Origin: Kiloniellaceae bacterium
GTDB lineage: Bacteria > Pseudomonadota > Alphaproteobacteria > Kiloniellales > J153
Reading direction: 5' to 3'
Assembly (NCBI GenBank): GCA_021776115.1
Contig: JAJFGN010000007.1
Location: forward strand, 62,001-126,000
Length of the DNA: 64,000 bases
The notes under the pieces were generated by a model, which was given only the letters and a program-made list of their open reading frames with translations, was not told where the DNA came from and searched no databases. A program made the position numbers and the translations under genes. Of the stretch, positions 27,541 through 36,518 are shown piece by piece (positions within the stretch are counted from its first letter, which is position 1; each line of letters begins with the position of its first letter).

Positions 27541-28713
27541 TCAGGATCGCTCATCGTCACCACTCATCGCGCTCAATATCCGCGCCGTTTCCACCGCACC
27601 CGCCGCCTTGAGTCCGCCCAGCCCGCGCGGCGGCGAAGCCAGCGCCGCGCGCACGCCGCCCGCTAGGGCTTCAGCGGTTAGCGGATCGTCCTCGACGACC
27701 TGCAGCAGCCCGCGCGCCGCAAAAACCCGGGCCCGCAGCGCCTGTTCTGTCTCGCCGCGCGTGCTAAAGGGCACGACAACGGCGGGAATCTTCGCGGCCA
27801 AAACATCCATCACGGTGTTGTACCCGCCCTGGCTGATCGAGAGGCGGGCTCGGCCAAGCAAGGTCCGAAAATCCGGCCGCGCCCGCTCCACCGCAACGCC
27901 CTGGGGCGCCCGTGCGACGGCGTCTCGAAAGACGGGCTCAGGGAAATTAGGACCGACCAGGATGCGCCAGCGCGCCGTCGCCAAGGGGCTTAGCGCCCGG
28001 GCCGCCATCGCCGCCGCAATCAGAGGTCCGGCGACCGCGCCGCCGCCGGTCGAGACGATAACCTCGCCCTCGCGATGGTGCGAACGCGCGGCCGGGACAC
28101 CATCGCCCAAAACATATCCGGTATAACGCAAGCGATCGGCGATTTCGGTCGCGCGGGACAGGCTGAGTTGGAGTGGCAGGACATCGGGATCGCCATGCAC
28201 CAGCGCCTGATCGTAGTACTGCGCGAAGGTTTTCAGAATCCAATCCGTCTTGCCGGGTTGCTTATGGGTGGTCAGAACGTCGCGCAGGGAACACAAAATG
28301 CGCGGACGCGGTTGCGCCATACGGGCGCGCTCGATCAAGGGCAGCAGCTCGAAACGCATCTGGCGCCGGCCGAAGGGAAACATTTCCGTCAAGAGAATGC
28401 GTGGACGCAGGGCATCGAACAGGCGCAACAGCTTGTCACGGCGCGCCGCCTTGAAGGCTTCGTCGACGGAATGCCCGTCTCGATCGACCAACTCCGAAAA
28501 CGTCTCGTCACGCGCCCGCACGGGCGGTAGCTGGATAAAGCGCACGCCGCCCACATCGAGGCCTGGCACCGGGACGCCACCGCTGACCAACACCGTCTCG
28601 AGCCCGGCGCCGGCGGAGGCCCGCGCGATTGCCACGGCGCGTTGCAGGTGCCCGGTGCCGAGCAAATGCTGGACATAAAACATGACCTGGGCGGGCTTAG
28701 GCGAATCGTTCAA
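27541..28713 (-). CDS. MurG-like glycosyltransferase (GT28 type)
   Basis: The protein has 390 residues. The N-terminus VMFYVQHLLGTGHLQRAVAIA matches the MurG-like acceptor-domain start. The C-terminal donor domain has VSTGGGAVAGPLIAAAM and the SQGGYNTVMDVLAAKIPAVVVP signature. It probably transfers a sugar from a UDP donor; the acceptor is unknown. The TTG at 28713 overlaps the upstream phosphatase stop by 4 nt (TTGA), the best coupled start. Its fold matches the gene at 31817-33061. Confidence 0.83.
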   Translation of the reverse strand: MNDSPKPAQVMFYVQHLLGTGHLQRAVAIARASAGAGLETVLVSGGVPVPGLDVGGVRFIQLPPVRARDETFSELVDRDGHSVDEAFKAARRDKLLRLFDALRPRILLTEMFPFGRRQMRFELLPLIERARMAQPRPRILCSLRDVLTTHKQPGKTDWILKTFAQYYDQALVHGDPDVLPLQLSLSRATEIADRLRYTGYVLGDGVPAARSHHREGEVIVSTGGGAVAGPLIAAAMAARALSPLATARWRILVGPNFPEPVFRDAVARAPQGVAVERARPDFRTLLGRARLSISQGGYNTVMDVLAAKIPAVVVPFSTRGETEQALRARVFAARGLLQVVEDDPLTAEALAGGVRAALASPPRGLGGLKAAGAVETARILSAMSGDDERS

Positions 28714-29306
28714 GGCGCAAGGTCCAGGTTGAGGCGATCGGCGTGCGGACGGCCACCGGCATCCAGCGTGAATCGATGGGCGCAAGCATCGCGCAGTTTT
28801 ACCGGTGGCCGGCCGGTCATGTCCCAGCCGCTGGCCAAGGCGTAGAGCGCCCGAATAACGCCCTTGTGCGTGACCGCGAGGCTAGGCGCGCCGGCTTCGG
28901 CCAGAGACGCGAGAAACGGGACCAAGCGTGCCTGCACGTCGCGTGGAGATTCCCCGCCCGGCGGCCGAAAGTCTAGCCCGCGCGCTTCCGCCGCCCCCAT
29001 CTCAGGGCCGCCCGCCGTGCGAAGTTCGGCAAGGACGCGGCCCTCCCAATCGCCCCAGTCCATCTCGATCAGCGCCGGGTCTTCGCGCCAGTTGCCTTCC
29101 GGATTGAGCAGACCGGCGGTCTCGCGCGCCCGGCTCAAGGGGCTGCACAGCCAGACCCAACCTGCACCGCCAATCTCGTGCGGCAGACGCCAAGTACGGA
29201 CCGCATCGCGTCCCGTAGGGGAAAGCGGCACGTCGCTGCGCCCCTGGATACGGCCCTCGGCATTCCAGGCGGTCGGCCCGTGGCGGATGACAACGAGCGG
29301 GGTCAT
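28710..29306 (-). CDS. Histidine phosphatase (phosphoglycerate mutase-like)
   Basis: The protein has 198 residues with the histidine-phosphatase signature VVIRHGPTAWNAEGRIQGRSD, the arginine motif CSPLSRARETA, MDWGDWEG and the second histidine in VTHKGVIRALY. In a glycan operon it may remove phosphate from a sugar-phosphate intermediate; that is inference. ATGA/TTGA overlaps with both neighbours show tight coupling. Confidence 0.85.
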   Translation of the reverse strand: MTPLVVIRHGPTAWNAEGRIQGRSDVPLSPTGRDAVRTWRLPHEIGGAGWVWLCSPLSRARETAGLLNPEGNWREDPALIEMDWGDWEGRVLAELRTAGGPEMGAAEARGLDFRPPGGESPRDVQARLVPFLASLAEAGAPSLAVTHKGVIRALYALASGWDMTGRPPVKLRDACAHRFTLDAGGRPHADRLNLDLAP

Positions 29307-30433
29307 GGCGCGGCCACCGCCCGCAGAATTTGGTCGAGGCGCGCCGCCGCCCGGTTCAGGCCGTGGTGCGCGTCGACATGGGCGCGCGCCGCCGCCGCCA
29401 TCGAACGGCGTCGTTCCGGGGCGTCGAGCAGACCGCCTAAAGCCTCAGCGAAGGCCATTGCATCGCCGGGCGGCGCCAGCATGCCGGTACCGCGGTCGCG
29501 CACAATGGCGGAAACACCGCCGCTGGCGCCCGCCACGACCGGCAGGCCCGCCGCCTGCGCCTCCAACAGAGCCATACCATAAGCCTCCTTGATGGCGGGC
29601 CAGACCAGCACGTCGCAAGCGGCATAAAGCCCGGCCAAATCCTCACCGGTCCTCGCACCGAGGAAGTGCGCGCGTCCGGGCGCCGCCCAGGAAAAGGCCT
29701 CTTCGACCTCCCGGCGCGCGGGCCCATCGCCGGCGATGAGTAGGTGCCAGGGCCGTGCCGCCACAAGACTGAGCGCCTCGGCCAGCACCCGGTAGGACGC
29801 GAGCTTATCGCCCGGCCGCATCATCGCCACCGCAAGCAACCAGGGGTGGGCTGGATCGAGGCCGTAGGCGCCCGCGGTTGCGCGGCGGTGCGGCCCGCGC
29901 TTTGCGGCCGCCGCCCGGTAAGGTGCGGTGTCGAGGAAGGGCGCCATCCGATGAAGCGGGGCGCGATCCGCCAGGGCCGGGCTATCGGTGGGATTAAGCG
30001 CGATAATGGCGTTGGCCTGCGCCAGCGCTTGAAGCGTGGCCTCGTGACCCCTGGCCCAAGGGCCCGTGGCCCGTTTCATCGCCAGCGACGCCTCCGCGAC
30101 CACGTAGGGAATGTTCAGGGCCCGGCAGACCGAGGGTCCAATCCAGTCAGGCGCTTTATAATAAAGGTGATAGGTGAACCACGTCTCGGGCCGCAAATCG
30201 GGATACGCCCGGTAACGGCGCAGCAAGCGCTCGGCCAGCCGGCCGCCGAGACCTGCGAGGCGGGCTTGGCGCGCCTCGTTGCCGGCGCCGTCCCAACTGC
30301 GCAAGCGGCTGGCCAGATCGACCCGGTGCCCGGCGTGATCCAAGGCGCTCATGAGCAGACGGGCCATGCGCCGATCGCCCGAGGGCACAGAATGATTCGG
30401 TGGCTTGAGCGGCGCGTAGAACGCGATTCTCAC
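29303..30433 (-). CDS. GT4-family glycosyltransferase
   Basis: The protein has 376 residues of GT-B fold. The donor domain contains LLAVAMMRPGDKLASYRVLAEAL, HLLIAGDGPARREVEEAF and the E-x7-E region KEAYGMALLEAQAAGLPVVAG. The acceptor domain starts MRIAFYAPLKPPNHSVPSGDRRMARLL. The acceptor and sugar are unknown. It is 28 nt after the gene upstream, and its stop overlaps the phosphatase start. Confidence 0.85.
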   Translation of the reverse strand: MRIAFYAPLKPPNHSVPSGDRRMARLLMSALDHAGHRVDLASRLRSWDGAGNEARQARLAGLGGRLAERLLRRYRAYPDLRPETWFTYHLYYKAPDWIGPSVCRALNIPYVVAEASLAMKRATGPWARGHEATLQALAQANAIIALNPTDSPALADRAPLHRMAPFLDTAPYRAAAAKRGPHRRATAGAYGLDPAHPWLLAVAMMRPGDKLASYRVLAEALSLVAARPWHLLIAGDGPARREVEEAFSWAAPGRAHFLGARTGEDLAGLYAACDVLVWPAIKEAYGMALLEAQAAGLPVVAGASGGVSAIVRDRGTGMLAPPGDAMAFAEALGGLLDAPERRRSMAAAARAHVDAHHGLNRAAARLDQILRAVAAP

Positions 30434-30461
30434 ACGCGCCCGCCCTTAGGCCGGGACCCCC

Positions 30462-31748
30462 TCATTGCGCGGCCGCCTGAACCGAGTCAGCTCCGAAATA
30501 GGCTAGGAGAGTGTCAATCCCCACGCCCATCTCGAAGTGGGTGCGCACCCGGTGCGCGCCGGCGTCGCCGAGCTTTGCCCGGGTCTTGGGGTCGCGGATT
30601 AGACGATCCAGCGCGGCAGCGAGCGCCGCCGGATCGCCGGGTGGGATCAGACACCCGGTCGCCCCGTCCTCGATCAATTCGGGAATCGCGGAAACACGGG
30701 TCGAAAGGCACGCCAAGCCCTGACTTTGCGCCTCCATGAGCACGTTGGGCAGGCCGTCACGATCGCCATTTCCGGCGACCCGGCTCGCCAGAACGAAGAG
30801 ATCCGCGCGCCGGTACTCGCTCAGCACGCGCTCTTGCGGTTGCGCTCCAAGCCAATCTATCCGGGATGCGAGCCCTAAGTCTTGCGCCCGCGCCTTCATG
30901 GCTGCGCTCAAATCACCGGCCCCGATGTGGGTCAAATGCCAGTGCAGTTCCGCCGGTAGGCGCGCCAGCGCGGCGAGCAAGTCGTCGGTGCCCTTCTTTT
31001 CGACCAGGCGGCCGACCGATAGCAGGCGAACCGGACGCGTCGGATCGGCGCCGTCGTTGCCGGGGCCGTTCTTGGCGCGCGGCGTTTCTGGCGCGGCAAA
31101 ACGGCGAAAGTCGAGGCCGTGATAAACGAGCCGTACTTTGTCCGGATCCCCGGCCAGTGCGGCCAGATGATCGCGTCCGCTGGCGGTGCAGGTCACGACC
31201 CAGTCGGCATCCACCAGCTTCTCGCGCTTTTCCCACGCGGGCGTGGTCCAGATGTCCTTGGCGTGCGCCGAAACACACCAAGGCAAGCCGGTCATGAGTG
31301 CGGCATAGCGCGCGACGGAGGCGGGGGTGTGCAAGAAGTGGGCATAGAGCCGGCCGACCGAAGCCGGAAGCGCCGCCGCCAGCACACAAGCCTGCCCGAA
31401 GCGGCGCAGGCGATTGGCGCTTCGGTCCCGTGCGAGATCGCGCAAGAAAACACGCCACGCGCCCGGGTAACCGGGCAAGCGCCGGGCCCGACGCCAAGCC
31501 CGCCAGACCCGGCCCGGATCGTCTTTCAAGTACTCCGGCAAATAGGCGACCGGCGCTTCGATTTCGCGGTGGACAGGATGCGTCGCCGGATCGGTTGGGC
31601 GGCGCAGGGAATACAGGCGCAGACGTAAGCCGCGCCGCTCCAGGGCGTGGATCTCCTGTGCGATGAAGGTTTCCGATAGGCGTGGATAGCCCTTGAGGAC
31701 AACGGCGATTTCGCCGCCAGACAACGTATCTGAGTTACCTAAGATCAT
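30462..31748 (-). CDS. GT4-family glycosyltransferase
   Basis: The 428-residue protein has the colanic-acid/WcaL-like start VVLKGYPRLSETFIAQEIHAL and HAKDIWTTPAWEKREKL. The donor domain follows with RLLSVGRLVEKKGTDDLLAAL and GLPNVLMEAQSQGLACLSTRVSAIPELI. It probably adds one sugar in assembly of a surface polysaccharide or glycolipid. The first ~10 residues are uncertain. A 68-nt gap separates it from the MurG-like gene upstream. Confidence 0.86.
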   Translation of the reverse strand: MILGNSDTLSGGEIAVVLKGYPRLSETFIAQEIHALERRGLRLRLYSLRRPTDPATHPVHREIEAPVAYLPEYLKDDPGRVWRAWRRARRLPGYPGAWRVFLRDLARDRSANRLRRFGQACVLAAALPASVGRLYAHFLHTPASVARYAALMTGLPWCVSAHAKDIWTTPAWEKREKLVDADWVVTCTASGRDHLAALAGDPDKVRLVYHGLDFRRFAAPETPRAKNGPGNDGADPTRPVRLLSVGRLVEKKGTDDLLAALARLPAELHWHLTHIGAGDLSAAMKARAQDLGLASRIDWLGAQPQERVLSEYRRADLFVLASRVAGNGDRDGLPNVLMEAQSQGLACLSTRVSAIPELIEDGATGCLIPPGDPAALAAALDRLIRDPKTRAKLGDAGAHRVRTHFEMGVGIDTLLAYFGADSVQAAAQ

Positions 31749-31816
31749 AACCGAGACGTTAGGGACGCGGTGCGCCTGGCGTCAAGGCGCTGTCCCGCGC
31801 GCGAAGGCGGCGCGGA

Positions 31817-33061
31817 TCAATCGCTACCCTGTTGCGCGGCAAGGCGCGGAACCAGGGGCGCGACCGCGAACCGGGTGTCGCCGCGATCCAACCATTGCTG
31901 GGCCAGCTTGATGACATTGGCGCGGCCATCCAGCAGACCGGGCACCACGACACTGGACGGGGCGGCCTGTTGCGGCAGGTTGCGCAAGGCCGTCGCCATG
32001 GTTCGTGGGTCGCGGACACCATCGTCGCTCAGCATCCGCACCAGGCCCAAATCCTGCGCCCGCGACGCCCGAATGTGCTGTTCCAAGCGCGGCGTGGTGC
32101 GCGGCACGACCAGGGCCGGCTTATCGAAGGACAAAACCTCGCAGAAGGTGTTGTAGCCGCCCATGCACACAACCCCCACGGCGCGGGCCATCAGGCTTTC
32201 GATATGCGCGTCGAAGGTGATGGCCTCCACATTAGGCAAATTGCTGGCGCGTTGCAGGAAGTCCGCCTGGTGCTGGGATCCCATAAAGGGACCGAGCACA
32301 ACCAGGGCCGGATAAGGCAAATTGGGATCGGTCTCGTAGGCCGATAACACCCAATCGATGATTTCCTCGCCGTCCCCGCCGCCGCCGACGGTTACCAGAA
32401 TGAAGGGGTCGGCGATTTTCTCAGGCACGAAGAGCGGTGCGGTTTCCGGCACATGGCGGTTCAGATAGCCGGTGAAGGTCGTCTTATGGCGCAAGGAATC
32501 GGGGACTCCCAGGCCCTCCAAAGGATCGCATATCTGCGGCAGGCCATAGACCCAAATGGAATCGTAGTAGGCGGTCAAAGCCGGGATCGCGTTCTTACGT
32601 TTCCATTCGCTCGCCAGCACGCCCGGATCGTCCATAACGTCGCGCAGGCCCAGTACGCAGGGCGTCCCACGCGACTTGAGCATGGCAAGGGTGCTTTTCA
32701 CCTCGCCGCGCAGGCCCAAGGGTTCCTTGTCGACCAGGAAAAGATCGGGATCGAAGATCTTGGCCGTATGCTCGACGATCGAACCGCGGATCGCGAGCGT
32801 ATCCTCGATATCGATGTGCAAATTGAGCGGCGTGTACTCGCCGTTGCGCAACTTGATGACACCGGGAATCCGCACGAAATCGACACGCGATCGAAAATCG
32901 AAACTGCCGATGATCGGCGAGCCCGAGAGGATCAGCACGGTGAGATTGCTGGTCGCGCCAACCAGGCTGTGCGCGATTTCGCGGCACCGCCGCAAATGTC
33001 CCAGGCCAAAGCTGTCGTGGCTATAGATAAGGACGCGCTTGTTCTTGCGGCCCGGTACCAT
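31817..33061 (-). CDS. MurG-like glycosyltransferase, first gene of the glycan operon
   Basis: The protein has 414 residues. RVLIYSHDSFGLGHLRRCREIA is a MurG-type N-terminus; TVGGGGDGEEIIDWVL and VCMGGYNTFCEVLSFDKPALVVP form the donor-binding part. It shares the fold and GGYNT motif with the gene at 27541-28713. The ATG at 33061 has a strong GGAGGGGGAA site; the open frame extends to 33133. It is divergent from the ABC-protein gene, with a 183-nt region between start codons. Confidence 0.85.
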   Translation of the reverse strand: MVPGRKNKRVLIYSHDSFGLGHLRRCREIAHSLVGATSNLTVLILSGSPIIGSFDFRSRVDFVRIPGVIKLRNGEYTPLNLHIDIEDTLAIRGSIVEHTAKIFDPDLFLVDKEPLGLRGEVKSTLAMLKSRGTPCVLGLRDVMDDPGVLASEWKRKNAIPALTAYYDSIWVYGLPQICDPLEGLGVPDSLRHKTTFTGYLNRHVPETAPLFVPEKIADPFILVTVGGGGDGEEIIDWVLSAYETDPNLPYPALVVLGPFMGSQHQADFLQRASNLPNVEAITFDAHIESLMARAVGVVCMGGYNTFCEVLSFDKPALVVPRTTPRLEQHIRASRAQDLGLVRMLSDDGVRDPRTMATALRNLPQQAAPSSVVVPGLLDGRANVIKLAQQWLDRGDTRFAVAPLVPRLAAQQGSD

Positions 33062-33227
33062 ACCGTTCCCCCTCCCCCCGTTTTTGAACCGCAGCCCCAT
33101 TTTGACGAACACTAGGGCACCCGGACCCGTCATAGCAAGTCCCGCACGGTCCGCGCGGCAATTCGGCCCAGGCGGGCCCGTTTACCCCCCGAACGCAATG
33201 GGATAAGGTCAGGCCGCTTTTCCGCGC

Positions 33228-33299
33228 GGCGGCGGCTGGACCCGATGGAGCGGCGACGGCTGGACCCGATGGAGCGGCGGCGACTGGATCCGATGGAAC
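33228..33299. repeat. Three tandem 24-bp repeats over the start of the ABC-protein gene
   Basis: Units 33228-33251, 33252-33275 and 33276-33299 follow GGCGGCGGCTGGACCCGATG plus GAGC. Unit 2 differs at one base and unit 3 at three. Each supplies an ATG (33245, 33269, 33293) in the same frame, and translation gives a repeated RRRLDPME octapeptide. Copy-number change would alter the N-terminus or the available start codons without a frameshift. Confidence 0.9.
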
Positions 33300-36010
33300 C
33301 GAATCTTTTCAAATATATCTGGCACCATTCGAGACGCGATCAGCTGGCGATCTTATTGCTCGTCGTCCTCTCCATGCCGTTTTATTTCCTGTCGCTCGAC
33401 CTGCCCAAAATGATCGTCAATCAGGGCATATTGGGCCAGGGGTTTCCCGATCCCACAGCCAACAAGCCGTTCCTTCCAATCGAGCTGCCGTTCGGTGAGT
33501 TCCTGACGGGCGCTCCGGTTACGCTGTTCGACGGCTTTTCCCTGCGGCAAGAGGAGTTTCTGCTGTCGCTGACCTTTTCGTATGTGATCCTTTACCTGAT
33601 CAATAGCGGGTTCAAGTACACGATTAATACGGGCAAGGGCCGCTTAGGTGAGCGGATGTTGCGGCGCTTGCGGTATGAACTGAGCGACCGGCTTCTGCGC
33701 TTTCCTATTCCGCATATGCGCCGCGTCAAACAAGCCGAAGTGGCGACCATGATCAAGGACGAGGTCGAACCGCTGGGCGGCTTTATCGGCGACGCCTTCG
33801 TTACGCCCGTTTTCCTGGGCGGACAGGCGATCACCGCGATAATCTTCATCCTGGTGCAGAACCACTGGCTCGGCATGGTAGCCGCCATAATTGTAGGCGT
33901 TCAGGCATACCTGGTGCCGAAAATGCGGGTGCCGATCCTGCGCTTGGGCCGACAAAGGCAGCTAACCGCCCGCCAATTGGCGGGACGCGTCGCCGAGGTG
34001 GTGGACGGCGCGGTCGAAATTCACTCGCACGACACCTCGAACCTTGAACGAGCGGACCTTGTCAGCCGCCTGGGCCGGATTTTCGATATTCGCTACGAGA
34101 TCTTTCAGCGCAAGTTCATGGTCAAATTCGTGAACAATTTTTTGGCGCAGTTGACGCCCTTCATCTTTTACGGAGGTGGCGGCATCTTGGCGATCCGCGG
34201 CCACCTGGATGTCGGCGCCTTGGTCGCGGTCATTTTCGCCTACAAGGATCTGCCCAGCCCGATCAAGGAGCTGATCGACTGGGAGCAACAACGGAACGAT
34301 GTCCAGATCAAATACGATCAAGTAATCGAGCAGTTTCAACCTTCGGAGATCTTGGATCCCGCGGTGCAGGACCCGGACCAGGATGCGAGCGAGCCTTTGG
34401 ATGGGCAAGTTACTCTTTCAGCGGTATCGCTGGCCGACGAGTCGGGAAATCGTCTGATCCAGGCGGTTAGCTTTTCCGTCGCCTGCAACGACCACATTGC
34501 GATATTCGGCTCCTCGGACTCGGGTAAGGATCACTTGGCGCTGGTTCTGGCGCGCCTGACGGAGCCGTCGTCGGGCAGCATCAGAGTCGGCGGGCGGGAC
34601 CTGACAAAGCTCCCACAATCGGTCACCGGGCGGCGCATCGGTTATCTGGGGCAGGATACTTATCTTTTCCCTCAATCGGTGCGTGAGAATCTTTTGTACG
34701 GCTTGCGCCACAAGCCGCTGCGTCAACCTACGGAAACGCCGGAGCGGCGCGCGCGCCGTAAAGCCTGGATCGCGGAAAGCCGGCGCGCGGGCAATCCGAT
34801 TTGGGACATCGAAGCCGATTGGACCGATTACGAGGCGGCCGGCGCCACGGGACCTGAAGATATTGACGATCGGGTCGTCGACGTCCTCACTTTGGTCGAG
34901 ATGGATGACGACGTTTACCGTTTTGGCCTTGGCGGCACGATCGACGCCGAAGCCCAGCCCGCGTTCGCCGAAGCCATCCTGCGGGCGCGGGCCGAGTTGC
35001 CCAAACGACTAGCCCAGGACAACGCGGAAAACCTGGTCGTGCGCTTCGACCCCGAATCCTACAACAAGAACGCGACCCTGGCGGAGAACCTGTTGTTCGG
35101 CACCCCGAGAAAGCAGGGGTACAAGCTGCGCGACCTCGCCCTTAACGAGCTGATGACGGACGTGCTGGATGAAATCGGCCTGTTGGATTCGACGGTCGAT
35201 ATGGGGGTCACCATTGCGCGAACCATGGTCGAGATCTTCGCGGATCTGCCGCCGGGCCATCCCTTCTTCGAGCAGTTCAGTTTCATTGACGCCGACGACA
35301 TGCCGGACTTTCGCAACTATGTCGCCAAGGTCGACAAACAAGGCATCGAAGCGCTCGGACCGTCGGATCGCCTGGCGCTGCGCCGTCTGCCCCTGAATTA
35401 CACCGAAGCCCGCCACCGTCTCGGCTTGATCGATGAAGCTATCGAGTCGCGGGCCGTGGCGGCGCGCAAATTGTTTGCGGAGCGGCTGACCAAACTGGAT
35501 CCGGAGGCGGTCGCGATCTATGACCCAGACGCCTACAATTCCGCCGCCTCCCTGCAGGACAATATCCTGTTCGGCCGTATCGCCTACGGCCAGGCCAAGG
35601 CGGAAGAGATCGTCGGGCGCGCCATGACCGATCTTTTGGACGCGCTGGGCCTGCGCAAGACCGTCGTCGAAGCCGGCCTGGATTTTCAAGTCGGCGTCGG
35701 CGGCAAACGCTTGAGCGCGGCACAACGCCAGAAACTCGGCCTCGCGCGCAACTTGTTGAAGCGGCCCGACCTCCTGATCGTGAATGACGGACTAGCGGTT
35801 ATGGATACCGCGACCCAGGACAAACTGCAGCGTCGCGTGCTCGAAAGACGCAAGGGCCGGGGCGTGATCTGGATGTTGCAGCGGCCCCACTCGTGTGAGC
35901 AATTCAGCCGTGTCCTGGTCATGCAGGATGGGCGCATCGTTGAACAAGGCAGTTTTGCCGACCTCAACAAACCGGGTTCGGCCTTGAGTGAATTTTTGGC
36001 CGCCGAGTAG
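33245..36010 (+). CDS. Unusual ABC transporter-like protein with an expanded, degenerate ATPase domain
   Basis: The protein has 921 residues, about 300 more than a normal half-transporter. Residues ~20-370 form an exporter-type membrane domain (LAILLLVVLSMPFYFLSL; FLLSLTFSYVILYLIN; ITAIIFILVQNHWLGMVAAI; PFIFYGGGGILAIRG). The ATPase domain starts near 397. Its Walker A is GSSDSGKD (422-429), with Asp in place of the usual Ser/Thr. A Q-loop (Gln470) with YLFPQSVRENLLYG follows. Two further copies of that segment appear at 606 (YNKNATLAENLLFG) and 764 (YNSAASLQDNILFG). The signature is LSAAQRQK (823), Walker B is LLIVND (843-848; Asn for Asp, Asp for Glu), and the H-loop reads MLQRPHSC (His882 displaced). 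It ends with the normal VLVMQDGRIVEQGSFADL. The start is uncertain among three repeat-borne ATGs. Confidence 0.85.
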   Translation: MERRRLDPMERRRLDPMEPNLFKYIWHHSRRDQLAILLLVVLSMPFYFLSLDLPKMIVNQGILGQGFPDPTANKPFLPIELPFGEFLTGAPVTLFDGFSLRQEEFLLSLTFSYVILYLINSGFKYTINTGKGRLGERMLRRLRYELSDRLLRFPIPHMRRVKQAEVATMIKDEVEPLGGFIGDAFVTPVFLGGQAITAIIFILVQNHWLGMVAAIIVGVQAYLVPKMRVPILRLGRQRQLTARQLAGRVAEVVDGAVEIHSHDTSNLERADLVSRLGRIFDIRYEIFQRKFMVKFVNNFLAQLTPFIFYGGGGILAIRGHLDVGALVAVIFAYKDLPSPIKELIDWEQQRNDVQIKYDQVIEQFQPSEILDPAVQDPDQDASEPLDGQVTLSAVSLADESGNRLIQAVSFSVACNDHIAIFGSSDSGKDHLALVLARLTEPSSGSIRVGGRDLTKLPQSVTGRRIGYLGQDTYLFPQSVRENLLYGLRHKPLRQPTETPERRARRKAWIAESRRAGNPIWDIEADWTDYEAAGATGPEDIDDRVVDVLTLVEMDDDVYRFGLGGTIDAEAQPAFAEAILRARAELPKRLAQDNAENLVVRFDPESYNKNATLAENLLFGTPRKQGYKLRDLALNELMTDVLDEIGLLDSTVDMGVTIARTMVEIFADLPPGHPFFEQFSFIDADDMPDFRNYVAKVDKQGIEALGPSDRLALRRLPLNYTEARHRLGLIDEAIESRAVAARKLFAERLTKLDPEAVAIYDPDAYNSAASLQDNILFGRIAYGQAKAEEIVGRAMTDLLDALGLRKTVVEAGLDFQVGVGGKRLSAAQRQKLGLARNLLKRPDLLIVNDGLAVMDTATQDKLQRRVLERRKGRGVIWMLQRPHSCEQFSRVLVMQDGRIVEQGSFADLNKPGSALSEFLAAE

Positions 36011-36031
36011 CCGGCAGATCGGAGACCTGCA

Positions 36032-36481
36032 ATGAGCATAGACGAGGAAGTGGAGGTCTTACGTAAGATTCCACTGTTCGCAAACATCGAACCGGCGAAG
36101 CTGAAGCTCATGTGTTTCGCCAGTCAGCGGATGACCTTCAAGTCGGGACAGACGCTCTGTGGCCAGGGCGATGCCGGTGACTCCGCTTTCATCATCCTCG
36201 AGGGCGAGGCCGATGTGGTAATCGAAAACGATGGCCCTCTGGTGGTTGCGCAGTTCGGCAAGAACGACATTATCGGCGAGATCGCGATTCTGTGCGATGT
36301 ACCGCGCACGGCCAGCGTTATCGCGACCACAGAATTGACCGCCCTGGAAATCACCAAGGACCTGTTCTTTCGCATGGTCACGGACTTCCCCGAAATGGGC
36401 GTCGAGGTCATGCGGGTCCTGGCGCACCGTCTGGAACATACGACGGCTCTGTTACTAGCGGCGCGCCACGGTGCGAAGTGA
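36032..36481 (+). CDS. Stand-alone cyclic nucleotide-binding domain protein
   Basis: The protein has 149 residues and is a single cNMP-binding domain, with no helix-turn-helix or enzyme domain. The beta-barrel shows MTFKSGQTLCGQGDAGDSAFIILEGEADV. The phosphate-binding cassette is GEIAILCDVPRTASV, with Glu83 and Arg92 both present, so cAMP/cGMP binding looks possible. It lies 21 nt after the ABC-protein stop and overlaps the open frame of the next gene, so it is in one operon. It may act as a sensor subunit for the ABC protein; that is inference. Confidence 0.9.
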   Translation: MSIDEEVEVLRKIPLFANIEPAKLKLMCFASQRMTFKSGQTLCGQGDAGDSAFIILEGEADVVIENDGPLVVAQFGKNDIIGEIAILCDVPRTASVIATTELTALEITKDLFFRMVTDFPEMGVEVMRVLAHRLEHTTALLLAARHGAK

Positions 36482-36518
36482 TCCGGCATGGCGCCCAGAG
36501 GTCGTGGCAGTTCCCCTC

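Noticed and set aside
32453-33115. 220-residue plus-strand open frame
   Set aside because: It is a shadow of the MurG-like glycosyltransferase on the minus strand, with no family features and no ribosome binding site.
33130-33312. 60-residue minus-strand frame with repeated SIGSSRRR
   Set aside because: It is the antisense translation of the 24-bp repeat, lying in the divergent promoter region; the repeat, not a peptide, explains it.
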